Part shown: in pieces, positions 1 through 9,033 of the stretch
Layout of the letters: each line of letters opens with the position of its first letter
How positions within the stretch are numbered: position 1 is the stretch's first letter
Assembly: GCA_947448725.1 (NCBI GenBank)
Contig: CANFOM010000001.1
Location: 62,001-126,000, forward strand
Reading direction: 5' to 3'
Source of the DNA: Bacteroidota bacterium
GTDB lineage: Bacteria > Bacteroidota > Bacteroidia > Chitinophagales > Chitinophagaceae
Length of the DNA: 64,000 nucleotides
Position numbers and translations under genes: made by a program
Notes under the pieces: model-generated
Seen by the model: the letters and a program-made list of their open reading frames with translations, nothing else
Databases searched by the model: none
What the model was told of the DNA's origin: nothing

Positions 1-1608
1 CCCATAGCTACTTAAAAACCATAATAGTAAACTTATAACTATAATTACTTTACCTGCGTCTCTTACAAATATGCCCGCTTTTTGTATCATCGTCGTACCT
101 ACGTTTTTCCAACGAGGGGCTCTGTATACAGGCAACTCTAATATAAAATAACTCTTCTCTTTTATTTTAATAAACCATTTCAATACCATGCTCGCTAACA
201 AAGCCATCACTATACCCATCACATACAAGCCCATCATCACCAAGCCTTGTAAACTTAAAAAGCCAAAATATATTTTTTGATCAATCACCAATGATATTAA
301 GATTGTATATACAGGTAATCTTGCACTACAACTCATAAATGGAGTGACCATAATGGTGAGTAATCTTTCCTTTTTATTTTCAATATTACGCGCGCTCATA
401 ATAGCAGGTACCGCACAAGCAAACCCACTAATCATAGGCATGACACTCTTTCCATTCAATCCTACTTTTCGCATTAATTTGTCACTTAAAAAACTAATGC
501 GTGCCATATAGCCCGTATCTTCTAACAAAGTAATCAACCCAAATAGAATCATAATTTGAGGCACAAAAACAACAATGCCTCCAATACCCGCTACCAAACC
601 ATTGACGAGCAAATCCTCCCACCAAACATTGGGTAATATTGAGTTTAAGTAAGTTGTTAAATGCGTAAAAATCCATTCAATTCCATCCATCGGAAATTTA
701 GCCATCCAAAATACCGACTGAAATAAAACAAATAATACGCTTAGTAATATGGCATAGCCACCTATTCGATGTAGAAATATATTGTCTAATTTTTCTGATC
801 TTTTTTTCTTCGCAGTAGGGTCGGGTTCTACCACTCTACTTTTCATAATTTCTTGTATGTGACTATACCTTTGTAATATTTCTTGTGCCTGTGTTTTGGT
901 ATGATTAAAATCGTTGTCAATTTCTATTTGCTCTATTTGTGTTTGCATTTCATGCTCTAATGGAAATGCTTCATGATGCATTAAATAATGCAAGGCCGCA
1001 TAATCGCTATGCGTTGGATATAATTTTTTAAAAGAATCAATGGCGGCGGGAGCCAGCTTTTTATTATCAATAAAACTCTCCTGATTTTTTGAACGAGTTG
1101 TTTGAATAATATTCGTTAACGCCGTCTTTAATTCAATCAGTCCTTTGTTTTTTCTAGCGTCTATAGCTACTACTGGTATTCCTAAATCTTCTTGCAATCC
1201 TGCAATGTCAATTTTAATTCCTTTTTTAGCTGCTAAGTCATTCATGGTAAGTGCCAATACTACCGGAATTTTTAAATCAATTATTTGACTACAAAAAAGT
1301 AAATTTCTTTTTAAATTACTGGCATCTGCAATTAATAAAATTAAATCCGTTTTTAAGTCGGCATCTACGCCCATGAGTACTTTATAAGCCACCCATTCAT
1401 CTTCTCTTTTTGGATAAAAACTATAAGTGCCTGGTAAGTCGATTAAAGTTGTTAGTTGTCCACCCAATTCCAATTGCCCTGTTTTTTTGTCTACGGTGAC
1501 GCCTGGGAAATTGCCTACTTTTTGGTGCATGCCTGTGAGGGCATTAAAAAGTGAGCTTTTTCCGCTATTGGGGTTCCCCACGAGTGCAATATGTATACCG
1601 GCTTTCAT
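1..1608 (-). CDS. feoB: Ferrous iron transporter FeoB (partial, C-terminus off the window)
   Basis: GTP-gated inner-membrane Fe(II) importer. The reverse-strand frame is open from an ATG at 1608 to the window edge: 536 codons of a protein that is usually about 700 residues. The N-terminal G domain shows the P-loop GNPNSGKSS (residues about 9-17), the NFPGVTVD switch segment and the DLPGTYS G3 motif. Hydrophobic segments begin near residue 265, with the Gate-type motif VFVPQIMILFG and the conserved PFMSCSARLPVY. The expected G4 N-x-x-D reads T-M-N-D here (around 1255). A TAnnTTTG box ends only 7 bases before the start, so the mRNA may be nearly leaderless. No feoA lies upstream. Family assignment is certain; the missing end cannot be judged. 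Confidence 0.96.
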   Translation of the reverse strand, partial: MKAGIHIALVGNPNSGKSSLFNALTGMHQKVGNFPGVTVDKKTGQLELGGQLTTLIDLPGTYSFYPKREDEWVAYKVLMGVDADLKTDLILLIADASNLKRNLLFCSQIIDLKIPVVLALTMNDLAAKKGIKIDIAGLQEDLGIPVVAIDARKNKGLIELKTALTNIIQTTRSKNQESFIDNKKLAPAAIDSFKKLYPTHSDYAALHYLMHHEAFPLEHEMQTQIEQIEIDNDFNHTKTQAQEILQRYSHIQEIMKSRVVEPDPTAKKKRSEKLDNIFLHRIGGYAILLSVLFVLFQSVFWMAKFPMDGIEWIFTHLTTYLNSILPNVWWEDLLVNGLVAGIGGIVVFVPQIMILFGLITLLEDTGYMARISFLSDKLMRKVGLNGKSVMPMISGFACAVPAIMSARNIENKKERLLTIMVTPFMSCSARLPVYTILISLVIDQKIYFGFLSLQGLVMMGLYVMGIVMALLASMVLKWFIKIKEKSYFILELPVYRAPRWKNVGTTMIQKAGIFVRDAGKVIIVISLLLWFLSSYG

Positions 1609-1615
1609 GTGGTGG

Positions 1616-1623
1616 CAAAGCTA
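1616..1623 (-). promoter_or_regulatory. -7 promoter element for feoB
   Basis: The reverse strand reads TAGCTTTG, an exact match to the Bacteroidota -7 consensus TAnnTTTG, 7 bases before the feoB ATG. No TTG (-33 element) was found at the usual spacing. No Fur-box-like palindrome was recognised, so iron regulation is not shown. Confidence 0.4.
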
Positions 1624-1785
1624 TGGCTTATGACTGGCTAGTACTTACGAAATAAGAAATTGAGCACTACTTTAGGACTGACCCTCATCATAAAATTAGC
1701 TAACAAAAATAAACCTACTTGTATAAGAAATGTCCTGCTAGCAAAGGTTTTTGAAAGAAGACACCGAATTACTAACTGCTTTATT

Positions 1786-1793
1786 TAACTTTG
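1786..1793 (+). promoter_or_regulatory. -7 promoter element for the M28 peptidase
   Basis: TAACTTTG matches TAnnTTTG and lies 18 bases before the ATG at 1812. It overlaps an in-frame TTG at 1791, which argues against that TTG being the start codon. The 1609-1785 stretch otherwise holds nothing recognisable. Confidence 0.45.
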
Positions 1794-1811
1794 AGCATTA
1801 AATTGATCCTA

Positions 1812-3437
1812 ATGCGTAAATGGCTACTCTTATTAATTTTAAGTACACCCTTTTTTTTACCTGCACAACATTTAAGTAATGCTGATAAAAAATTAGTAAA
1901 AGCTTTAAAAAATCACATACAATTTTTAGCTAGTGATGCATTAGAAGGTAGACGCGCTGGTACCAATGGGGAACAGAAAGCAGTGGACTATATCATTGGT
2001 CAATACCAACAATTGGGCATAAAAGCTTTAGGCGTTGATGGATACATTCAAAATTTTCCTATTGATGAAGGCAATGCATTAACGGGAAATTCTTTTTTAA
2101 AAGTAAATAAACAAATCCTTGCAATAGATAGTTTTTTCTTTCCTATTTCAAATAGTGGGATAGGGTATATTTTATCTAAAGCAGCCATTTCCTTAAATGA
2201 ATCCAAGCAAGTTTGGTTTAAGGATTTAAATGAAGTGTTGGAGGAAAACGCTAGCAATCCTCATTTTGATATGACGCAGTGGTTGGTAACAACTGCAGCA
2301 GACATTCAACAAAAAGGTGCCACTGCTTTATTCCTACACAATAGTGGTAAGCTGGTTGACAATATTCAATTTTATAAATTTGATACTACCAAAGCCTTAC
2401 CTATTCCTGTTTTGTATATTACGAAGGAAGGCTTTTCGAAATATTTTAATGATGAATTAGGTACTTATGATATTGAAGCCAGTATTCAATTTGAACATCC
2501 TACCCGAACAGCGCATAACGTAATTGCATTCATTGATAATCACGCTGCCAATACCGTTATTATTGGTGCACACTTAGATCACTTAGGGTTCAACGAGGAT
2601 AAACATGGACTTGATTTGAATAATTTCGTACACAATGGCGCAGATGACAATGCAAGTGGAACTGCCGCATTAATAGAACTTGCTAAAGCTTTACAAAATA
2701 AATCACCTAAGCATAACAACTATTTAATCCTACATTTTTCTGGCGAAGAGTTGGGATTATTGGGGAGTAAATATTGGCTAGAACATCCCACGTATACAGG
2801 CAGTATTAATTATATGATTAATTTGGATATGGTGGGTAGGTATGATACAGCACGTAAATTAACCGTGGGTGGATTTGGTACTTCAAGTGCTTGGTCTACT
2901 ATTTTATCGACTACCCCTACTTCTTTATTGACACATTATGATAGTGCAGGCTCGGGCCCAAGCGACCATGCTAGTTTTTATAGAAAGGACCTGCCTGTTT
3001 TATTTATGTTTACAGGGAGTCATTCAGATTATCATAAAGCCACTGATGATTGGGATAAAATTAATTACGAAGGAGAAAAAGAGATAGTTTGTTATGTGCA
3101 AGCCATTATTAAAAAGGCAGATGGCATAGGCAAACTTGATTTTTTAAAAACCAGAGAAGCTAGCATGGGCCGTAGCACTAAGTTTACAGTGAGCTTAGGG
3201 GTCATGCCCGATTATGCTTTTACTGGGGTAGGTGTTAGAATTGAAGGCGCCAGCCAAGGAAAATTAGGTGAAAAAATTGGCTTAAAAAGCGGGGATGTTT
3301 TAATGCAAATGGGTGATTATAAAATTGTGGATGTAATGAATTATATGCAAACACTTTCTAAATTTAAAAAAGGAGATAAAACCACATTGACCTATAAAAG
3401 AGGTACGGACGAAATAAAAATTGAAATTCAATTTTAA
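1812..3437 (+). CDS. Secreted M28 family metallopeptidase with PA and PDZ domains
   Basis: Probable zinc aminopeptidase acting in the periplasm or at the surface. The ATG at 1812 gives a clean signal peptide (MRKWLLLLIL...PAQ, residues 1-19). The middle part carries a PA-like insertion (TALFLHNSG). The M28 metal site is complete: H254-x-D256 (HLDHLG), D278 in GADDNASG, the general base/ligand pair E312-E313 (SGEELGLLGS), D339 in NLDMVGR, and H408 in HSDYHK. The last 90 residues form a PDZ domain (from about residue 455). PDZ fusions to M28 are common in Bacteroidota. An in-frame TTG at 1791 is a less likely start because it sits inside a promoter box. A second M28 peptidase without a PDZ domain lies at 51961-53415. 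The substrate is unknown. Confidence 0.93.
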   Translation: MRKWLLLLILSTPFFLPAQHLSNADKKLVKALKNHIQFLASDALEGRRAGTNGEQKAVDYIIGQYQQLGIKALGVDGYIQNFPIDEGNALTGNSFLKVNKQILAIDSFFFPISNSGIGYILSKAAISLNESKQVWFKDLNEVLEENASNPHFDMTQWLVTTAADIQQKGATALFLHNSGKLVDNIQFYKFDTTKALPIPVLYITKEGFSKYFNDELGTYDIEASIQFEHPTRTAHNVIAFIDNHAANTVIIGAHLDHLGFNEDKHGLDLNNFVHNGADDNASGTAALIELAKALQNKSPKHNNYLILHFSGEELGLLGSKYWLEHPTYTGSINYMINLDMVGRYDTARKLTVGGFGTSSAWSTILSTTPTSLLTHYDSAGSGPSDHASFYRKDLPVLFMFTGSHSDYHKATDDWDKINYEGEKEIVCYVQAIIKKADGIGKLDFLKTREASMGRSTKFTVSLGVMPDYAFTGVGVRIEGASQGKLGEKIGLKSGDVLMQMGDYKIVDVMNYMQTLSKFKKGDKTTLTYKRGTDEIKIEIQF

Positions 3438-3449
3438 ATAAATTTATTT

Positions 3450-3893
3450 GTGAGTAGTAAATTAATTTTAGATCAAGATGCTATTAACGAAAGCGATTTC
3501 GAAGGCTCTCGTATTTTAGGTATTACGGCACCTATTAAAAATTATCAGTTTTGTATTTTACTCAATCAATACATGGGCTTTGAGTTTAGGTTTAATCCCA
3601 ATCATGAAATTGCTTTAAAGAGAAAAAACAGAACTTATTATTTTTCGATGTATGAAGGCAATGAACCCAACACTTCTATTCAACATTTTGTTTACCACAA
3701 CCAATTTGATGGAGAATATTTATTGCCCGAATTAAAACACATGGATTTCATTTGGTGGATAAGAGGCGAGTGGATTGAAGATGAAAAAGTGAATGACATT
3801 TTACAAACCGTACGAAATATTAAAGGTGTGCAATTGGTGGCAGAGCTTACGCCTGATCAAATTAAAAACAAAGGCCATCTTATTTTTGAATAA
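3450..3893 (+). CDS. IPExxxVDY-type conserved protein
   Basis: A 147-residue soluble protein of the Bacteroidota family named after the motif I-P-E-x3-V-D-Y. Here the motif is degenerate and reads L-P-E-L-K-H-M-D-F (about residues 93-101). It is followed by the conserved tract WWIRGE and a C-terminal helix with VRNIKGVQLVAEL. The start is a GTG 12 bases after the M28 stop, and no better start lies near, so the two genes probably share a transcript. The function is unknown for the whole family. Assignment rests on length, motif position and overall pattern. Confidence 0.75.
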   Translation: MSSKLILDQDAINESDFEGSRILGITAPIKNYQFCILLNQYMGFEFRFNPNHEIALKRKNRTYYFSMYEGNEPNTSIQHFVYHNQFDGEYLLPELKHMDFIWWIRGEWIEDEKVNDILQTVRNIKGVQLVAELTPDQIKNKGHLIFE

Positions 3894-3979
3894 GGTTTTC
3901 AAAAATAATTGTGCTATACCTAATAAAATTCTTTAAGACAATTCTTTAAAATAATTTTTAAAAATAATTATAGTGATCA

Positions 3980-5035
3980 CTAATCCTTAGTGATATAAAT
4001 TCTTTTTTCTTTTGCGGCTGTACAAGTTCCAATTGGGTGGATGTATTGTATACCTAACTCTTTTAAAACTGCTTGCACTTTTTCTAATGCCTCAGGCGCT
4101 ACGGCAATTAATAATCCGCCATTGGTTTGCGGATCGGGTAATAATTGAGTCGCTTCTTTTTCATCTATGCCAGTTCCAAAAGCCACGCCTGCACTGCAGG
4201 AGCTCCAATTGCGGGCAGTGGCGCCAGGTATTGTTTTTTGGGCAATATAATTTCTTACGGCTGGAATGATTGGAATTTTATTATAATTAATTTCAGCAGT
4301 TAAATTACTTCCTTCCATCATTTCTGTTAAATGTCCTAATAAACCAAAACCAGTTACATCGGTCATGGCATGCACTTGTTTTATTTTTCCTAAGGCTTCT
4401 CCTGCTTTATTAATGGTGGTAAGTTGATTAACTAAAAAAGTTAAATCTTCTTCTAAGAGCACCCCTCTTTTTTGTGCAGTGGCCATAATACCTACGCCCA
4501 ATGGCTTGGTTAAAATAAGCACATCACCTGCTTGTGCGGTATCATTTCTTTTTAAATTTTCAATAGGTACAATTCCATTCACGACCAATCCAAAAATTGG
4601 ATCCTGACTATCTATACTATGTCCACCAGCAATTACAATACCCGCTTCGGAACAGGTTTTACGCGCACCCTCCATTACTTTTGCAGCTTCACTTGCAGGT
4701 AAGTTAGCTAATGGCCATCCTAAAACTGCTAATGCAAAAATTGGTTTTCCACCCATGGCATATACATCACTGATCGCATTGGCTGCGGCAATTTGTCCAA
4801 AGGAAAAGGCATCATCTACAATGGGCATAAAAAAATCGGTGGTACTTATCATGGCTGTTGTATCATCTATTTGATACACTGCTGCATCATCTCTACTATC
4901 ATTGCCTACCAATAATTGAGGTACTTTATTTTTTGCGCCTACATTGTGTGCTGCTAATATTTCCGAAAGGATGGCTGGTGAAATTTTACATCCACAGCCG
5001 CCGCCTTTTGAATGTTGTGTTAATTTGATATTCAT
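3980..5035 (-). CDS. selD: Selenide, water dikinase (selenophosphate synthase) SelD
   Basis: Makes selenophosphate from selenide and ATP for selenocysteine or 2-selenouridine in tRNA. The protein is 351 residues, the usual length. The N-terminal catalytic loop GGGCGCK carries Cys14 and Lys17, equivalent to Cys17 and Lys20 of the E. coli enzyme. It is therefore a cysteine, not selenocysteine, form. AIRS-type ATP-binding features follow (NDSRDDAAVY, STTDFFMPIVDD, GGHSIDSQDP), with the C-terminal PDPQTNGGLL. The start is 18 bases downstream of birA on the same strand. No selA, selB, selenocysteine tRNA or mnmH/selU lies in the window, so the user of the selenophosphate is not shown. Confidence 0.96.
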   Translation of the reverse strand: MNIKLTQHSKGGGCGCKISPAILSEILAAHNVGAKNKVPQLLVGNDSRDDAAVYQIDDTTAMISTTDFFMPIVDDAFSFGQIAAANAISDVYAMGGKPIFALAVLGWPLANLPASEAAKVMEGARKTCSEAGIVIAGGHSIDSQDPIFGLVVNGIVPIENLKRNDTAQAGDVLILTKPLGVGIMATAQKRGVLLEEDLTFLVNQLTTINKAGEALGKIKQVHAMTDVTGFGLLGHLTEMMEGSNLTAEINYNKIPIIPAVRNYIAQKTIPGATARNWSSCSAGVAFGTGIDEKEATQLLPDPQTNGGLLIAVAPEALEKVQAVLKELGIQYIHPIGTCTAAKEKRIYITKD

Positions 5036-5053
5036 GAATTCAAATTTATTGTT

Positions 5054-5701
5054 TTACTTTTTTATAATGGTACAATGGGCCTCCATTTTTTGTAAGGTGG
5101 CCGCTTCTCCCAGGTTTATCCAGTCGATTAATTCAGTTTTCAAACGCAAGGATAATTCCTTTTGCAAAATATTCAGGTCAAAGTTTTTTTTGGTTATTTG
5201 TTTCAATGAAATGGGATTAGCGTTTTCTTGAGAAAAAATTTCTTGGTTGATATTAATGCCAATACCTACTACGGCCCAAGTCCATACTTGCCCTCTAACT
5301 AGGTTTTCAATCAATATACCCCCTGCCTTTCTGTCACCCCAATAAATATCATTGGGTTTTTTAATTTTTGTGTCTGCGCCAGCATACCCCTGAAAAAAGG
5401 AATGAACGCCTAAAGCCACGGCGGCTGAAAAGCCTATTTGATCGGCTGGGGTCCAAATTTTATCCGATTTTACCTGTTTTAACTCCAAAACATAGGAGCA
5501 AAGTAGGTTTAAGCCTGCTGAACTCTCCCAGTTTCGCCCATGTTGCCCTTTTCCATGGGTTTGATAATGGGCCCTAAAACAACTGCCAGATAAGGCCAAA
5601 CCCTTGTGCACCAGGTTCATGGCATAAATATTGGTACTATCTATGGAAGCAAGTTCGATGAACGGCTCCCCTAAACTGATATTTGGTGTGGCAGGTAACA
5701 A
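5054..5701 (-). CDS. birA: Biotin--[acetyl-CoA-carboxylase] ligase BirA, monofunctional
   Basis: Attaches biotin to carrier-protein lysines in the cytoplasm. The catalytic core is complete: S-T-N at residues 22-24, the biotinyl-AMP loop GKGQHGRNW (50-58), KKPND (114-118, a variant of the usual KWPND) and K-A-G-G-I-L-I-E (125-132). There is no N-terminal winged helix, so this is the non-regulatory class; 215 residues fits that class. The start must be the TTG at 5701, because the next ATG would remove the conserved STN segment. It is divergent from rsfS and probably co-transcribed with selD. Confidence 0.93.
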   Translation of the reverse strand: MLPATPNISLGEPFIELASIDSTNIYAMNLVHKGLALSGSCFRAHYQTHGKGQHGRNWESSAGLNLLCSYVLELKQVKSDKIWTPADQIGFSAAVALGVHSFFQGYAGADTKIKKPNDIYWGDRKAGGILIENLVRGQVWTWAVVGIGININQEIFSQENANPISLKQITKKNFDLNILQKELSLRLKTELIDWINLGEAATLQKMEAHCTIIKK

Positions 5702-5710
5702 ACGAATTGC

Positions 5711-5718
5711 TATTTTTG
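5711..5718 (+). promoter_or_regulatory. Possible -7 promoter element for rsfS-ftsH
   Basis: TATTTTTG matches TAnnTTTG in the 96-base gap between the divergent birA and rsfS genes. It is about 80 bases from the rsfS start, longer than for other genes in this window, so the assignment is tentative. Confidence 0.3.
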
Positions 5719-5797
5719 TAAAGTTAGTTTAGAATCATTTTAGTCAAATAAAATGTTTTGACTCACCAGCATTTAACCAATATAAATACAAGCATCA

Positions 5798-6217
5798 TTG
5801 GAACCTATTTCCGCGTTGAACGCACTTAAAAATCGACCTAAATCGTCGACCCTTCAAATTACACGTAGCTCTAAAATTTTCAAAACCATTATCCAGGCTA
5901 TCCAAGATAAAAAAGGCGAGAACATTCTTAGTCTAGACCTTAAAAAAATTCATGAAGCTACTTCTGATTTTTTTATTATTTGTGAGGCCAGTAACACCAC
6001 TCAATTAAAAGCCATTGCCGATTTTATAGAATATGAGGTAAAAACCAAATGCGCCGAAATGCCTTATAAAAGTGAAGGCAAACAAGCTGCACAATGGTTG
6101 CTCATTGACTATATTAACGTAGTGGTTCATATTATGCATCCTGAAGCAAGGAGATTCTATCAATTGGAAGATATGTGGAGCGATGCAGACATTAAAATGC
6201 ATGAATTAAAAAACTAA
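5798..6217 (+). CDS. rsfS: Ribosome silencing factor RsfS (Iojap/YbeB family)
   Basis: Binds ribosomal protein L14 on the large subunit and blocks subunit joining when nutrients are scarce. The last 110 residues carry the family pattern: KGENILSLDL, SDFFIICEASN, AIADFIEYEVK, and the terminal D-Y-I-N-V-V-V-H-I-M-H followed by RRFYQLEDMW with a tryptophan near the end. The N-terminal 25 residues are unconserved. The start is a TTG at 5798; no in-frame ATG exists before the domain, so the exact start is uncertain. rsfS directly before ftsH is a conserved Bacteroidota arrangement. Confidence 0.92.
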   Translation: MEPISALNALKNRPKSSTLQITRSSKIFKTIIQAIQDKKGENILSLDLKKIHEATSDFFIICEASNTTQLKAIADFIEYEVKTKCAEMPYKSEGKQAAQWLLIDYINVVVHIMHPEARRFYQLEDMWSDADIKMHELKN

Positions 6218-6265
6218 TTTCAAAAGTTGTTGTTATAATAGACAACATAGATACAAACGAAACAA

Positions 6266-8332
6266 ATGACACCTGATAATAATTCAAAGAAACAAGGCTC
6301 CCCTTTGGGACAAGGGCCTAAACTGCCAAAATTCAATATTTATTGGATTTATGGATTAATAGCCATTTCATTATTGTCTGCCCGTTTTTTCCAAATGGCG
6401 CCAGACATTTCTACCACCACAGAACAAGAATTTAAACAAGTCATGTTGCTACATGGCGATGTGGAGCGATTAGATTTTGTTGACAATAAGCAAACTGTTC
6501 GTGTGTACATTAAGCCTGATAGCATAGAAAAAGATTTTTATGTTCAAAAGTTTAAAACAAAGATGACCAAAGCCAAAGTAAAGGGAGTTCCTTTATTTGA
6601 GTTTAGTGTTACCGATTGGAATAGTTTTAACAGTCGATTACAAAAATTTTATGAGCAAAATAATATTACCGAGATACCTCAGAATACGATTAAAGAAGGG
6701 GAGTGGTTTGGCCCAATAGCCAACACTGTTTTTTCTTTGGTATTAATTGTTGTGGTTTGGGTTTTATTGATGCGTAAAATGGGTGGTGGCGCTGGCGGTA
6801 GCGGTGGTGGCCCAGGTGGCATATTTAATGTAGGTAAATCAAAAGCTACTTTATTTGAAAAAGGAGGCACCAAAGTTAATATCACTTTTGCCGATGTAGC
6901 AGGTTTGGAAGAAGCGAAAGAAGAAGTCATGGAGATTGTTGACTTCTTAAAACAACCCAAAAAATATACAGCCTTAGGTGGTAAGATTCCTAAAGGTGCA
7001 TTGTTAATAGGGCCTCCAGGTACAGGTAAAACTTTATTAGCCAAAGCCATGGCGGGGGAAGCACAGGTTCCATTTTTTAGTTTAAGTGGATCTGATTTTG
7101 TGGAAATGTTTGTAGGCGTGGGAGCAAGTCGTGTGCGTGATTTATTTAAACAAGCGCGTGAGAAAGCACCTTGTATTATATTTATTGATGAAATTGATGC
7201 GATAGGTCGTGCGCGTGGCAAAAACGCCATGATGAGCAACGACGAGCGTGAAAATACTTTGAACCAATTATTAGTAGAAATGGATGGATTTGGCGGAGAT
7301 ACTGGTATTATTATTTTAGCAGCCACCAATCGTCCGGATGTATTAGACTCTGCATTATTAAGACCAGGTCGTTTTGATCGTCAAATTTCTATTGATCGTC
7401 CAGATCTAAAAGGGCGCGAAGAAATATTTAAAGTGCATTTAGGCCCTATTAAAGTTTCTGAAAATTTAGACGTCCATAAATTAGCCGAACAAACTCCAGG
7501 GTTTGCGGGTGCTGATATTGCGAATGTTTGTAATGAAGCAGCTTTGATTGCAGCACGTAAAGGTAAAACGGGTGTGGAGATGAAAGATTTTCAAGATGCG
7601 ATTGATAGAGTTATTGGCGGATTAGAAAAGAAAAATAAAATTATCTCTAAAGAAGAAAAAGAAGTGATTGCTTATCACGAAGCTGGACACGCTATTTGTG
7701 GCTGGTTTTTAGAGCATGCTTATCCTTTATTAAAAGTAACTATTGTACCAAGAGGTACGGCTGCATTGGGTTATGCGCAATACACACCAAAGGAACAATA
7801 TTTATATACCATTGAGCAATTAACCGATCAAATGTGTATGACATTGGGTGGTCGTGCTGCGGAGCAAATTTTCTTCGGAAAAATATCCACCGGTGCTTCT
7901 AACGATTTACAGCAAATTACCAAAATGGCTTACTCGATGGTAACTACTTATGGCATGAATGAAAAAATTGGTAACGTAAGTTTTTATGATCCTTCGCAAG
8001 AAAATACTTTCCAAAAACCATTTAGCGAAGAAACTGGAAAAATAATTGATGAAGAAGTGCGCAAAATGATTGATGCAGCTTATCACCGCACCCTTGATTT
8101 ATTGACTTTGAGAAAAATGGAAGTAGAGAAATTAGCCAAAGAATTATTAGATAAAGAGGTTTTGCATAAGAGTGATGTGGAAGCTTTAATTGGTATGCGT
8201 CCTTATGAAGAAGAGAAGGTGGTTACTTTTGATGTGGAAGAGCCTGCGAAAGTGGAAGCATCTGCAAAAGAGGAAGAACCTGTCAAAGAAGTACCTGCGA
8301 CTGAATCACCTCTTACAGAACCCAATGCTTAA
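6266..8332 (+). CDS. ftsH: ATP-dependent zinc metalloprotease FtsH
   Basis: Membrane-anchored AAA+ protease that extracts and degrades membrane and regulatory proteins. Order of parts: first membrane span at residues about 25-43, periplasmic domain, second span at about 150-170, a glycine-rich linker ([13 protein letters not shown]), then the AAA domain with Walker A GPPGTGKT (249-256), Walker [12 protein letters not shown] and the second region of homology ([20 protein letters not shown]). The zinc site is HEAGH (471-475). The C-terminal tail is rich in Glu, Pro and Ala. At 688 residues it is slightly longer than E. coli FtsH because of this tail. It lies 48 bases after rsfS. Confidence 0.99.
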   Translation: MTPDNNSKKQGSPLGQGPKLPKFNIYWIYGLIAISLLSARFFQMAPDISTTTEQEFKQVMLLHGDVERLDFVDNKQTVRVYIKPDSIEKDFYVQKFKTKMTKAKVKGVPLFEFSVTDWNSFNSRLQKFYEQNNITEIPQNTIKEGEWFGPIANTVFSLVLIVVVWVLLMRKMGGGAGGSGGGPGGIFNVGKSKATLFEKGGTKVNITFADVAGLEEAKEEVMEIVDFLKQPKKYTALGGKIPKGALLIGPPGTGKTLLAKAMAGEAQVPFFSLSGSDFVEMFVGVGASRVRDLFKQAREKAPCIIFIDEIDAIGRARGKNAMMSNDERENTLNQLLVEMDGFGGDTGIIILAATNRPDVLDSALLRPGRFDRQISIDRPDLKGREEIFKVHLGPIKVSENLDVHKLAEQTPGFAGADIANVCNEAALIAARKGKTGVEMKDFQDAIDRVIGGLEKKNKIISKEEKEVIAYHEAGHAICGWFLEHAYPLLKVTIVPRGTAALGYAQYTPKEQYLYTIEQLTDQMCMTLGGRAAEQIFFGKISTGASNDLQQITKMAYSMVTTYGMNEKIGNVSFYDPSQENTFQKPFSEETGKIIDEEVRKMIDAAYHRTLDLLTLRKMEVEKLAKELLDKEVLHKSDVEALIGMRPYEEEKVVTFDVEEPAKVEASAKEEEPVKEVPATESPLTEPNA

Positions 8333-8349
8333 GTATTGAATTTATTTTC

Positions 8350-8991
8350 ATGGAATCAAAAATAACAAGAGCAAAAATATTAGATAAAATTTCGCAGGCT
8401 TTAAAAAGCCCTGTTGCCATTCCCTTTCCTGAACAAAATGCGGACAGACCTGTTTTTATTCCAACTGCGAATGAATTAGCTATCGACTTTGCACAAAAAT
8501 TTACTGAATTATTAGGAAAATTTATTTATTGCATTGATGAAGCGGAGTTAGTGAATAAATTGGCTCAATTAATTCATGCACAAAAATGGGACAAGATTTA
8601 TTCCCTTGAATCGGGCTGGTTAGAAGACATGAAAGAATTTAGTTTTGATCCAGTAACCACCGACGACTTAGCAGCCTGTGACGCCTCTATTACTTTATGC
8701 GAACATTTAATTGCCCGCACGGGCACTATTGTTTTAAGTAGTCAACAATTAAGTGGAAGAACAACCAGTGTTTACGCACCCATTCATATATGCATTGCTT
8801 ATACGCATCAATTGGTGTTTGATATTTCAGATAGCTTGGCTCAATTTAAAAAAGAAGCTGAAGTACTACCTTCTATGATTAGTTATGCAACTGGGCCTAG
8901 TCGCACTGCGGATATAGAAAAAACCTTAGTAGTAGGCGTTCATGGTCCTAAAGAAGTTTATTGTTTTTTAGTTGAAAAGCATTTAGATTAG
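8350..8991 (+). CDS. LUD-domain protein (LutC/YkgG family)
   Basis: A 213-residue LUD-fold protein. The family includes LutC, a part of the Fe-S lactate utilisation complex, but single LUD proteins next to ftsH are common in Bacteroidota and have no proven role. Visible family features are ASITLCEHLIARTGTIVLS (around residues 116-134), GRTTSVYAP and the C-terminal PSRTADIEKTLVVGVHGPKE. The two remaining Lut subunits (LutA, LutB) are absent here. The large Fe-S oxidoreductase at 34622 combines similar parts but is far away. It lies 17 bases after ftsH and is probably in the same operon. Confidence 0.88.
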   Translation: MESKITRAKILDKISQALKSPVAIPFPEQNADRPVFIPTANELAIDFAQKFTELLGKFIYCIDEAELVNKLAQLIHAQKWDKIYSLESGWLEDMKEFSFDPVTTDDLAACDASITLCEHLIARTGTIVLSSQQLSGRTTSVYAPIHICIAYTHQLVFDISDSLAQFKKEAEVLPSMISYATGPSRTADIEKTLVVGVHGPKEVYCFLVEKHLD

Positions 8992-9033
8992 TATTTTTAG
9001 TAGCATATTTTATTCATTATAACAATTGGCTTC

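Noticed and set aside
6679..7329. 216-codon open frame on the strand opposite ftsH
   Set aside because: It is antisense to the AAA domain, has no recognisable motif, and its composition follows from the reverse complement of conserved ftsH codons.
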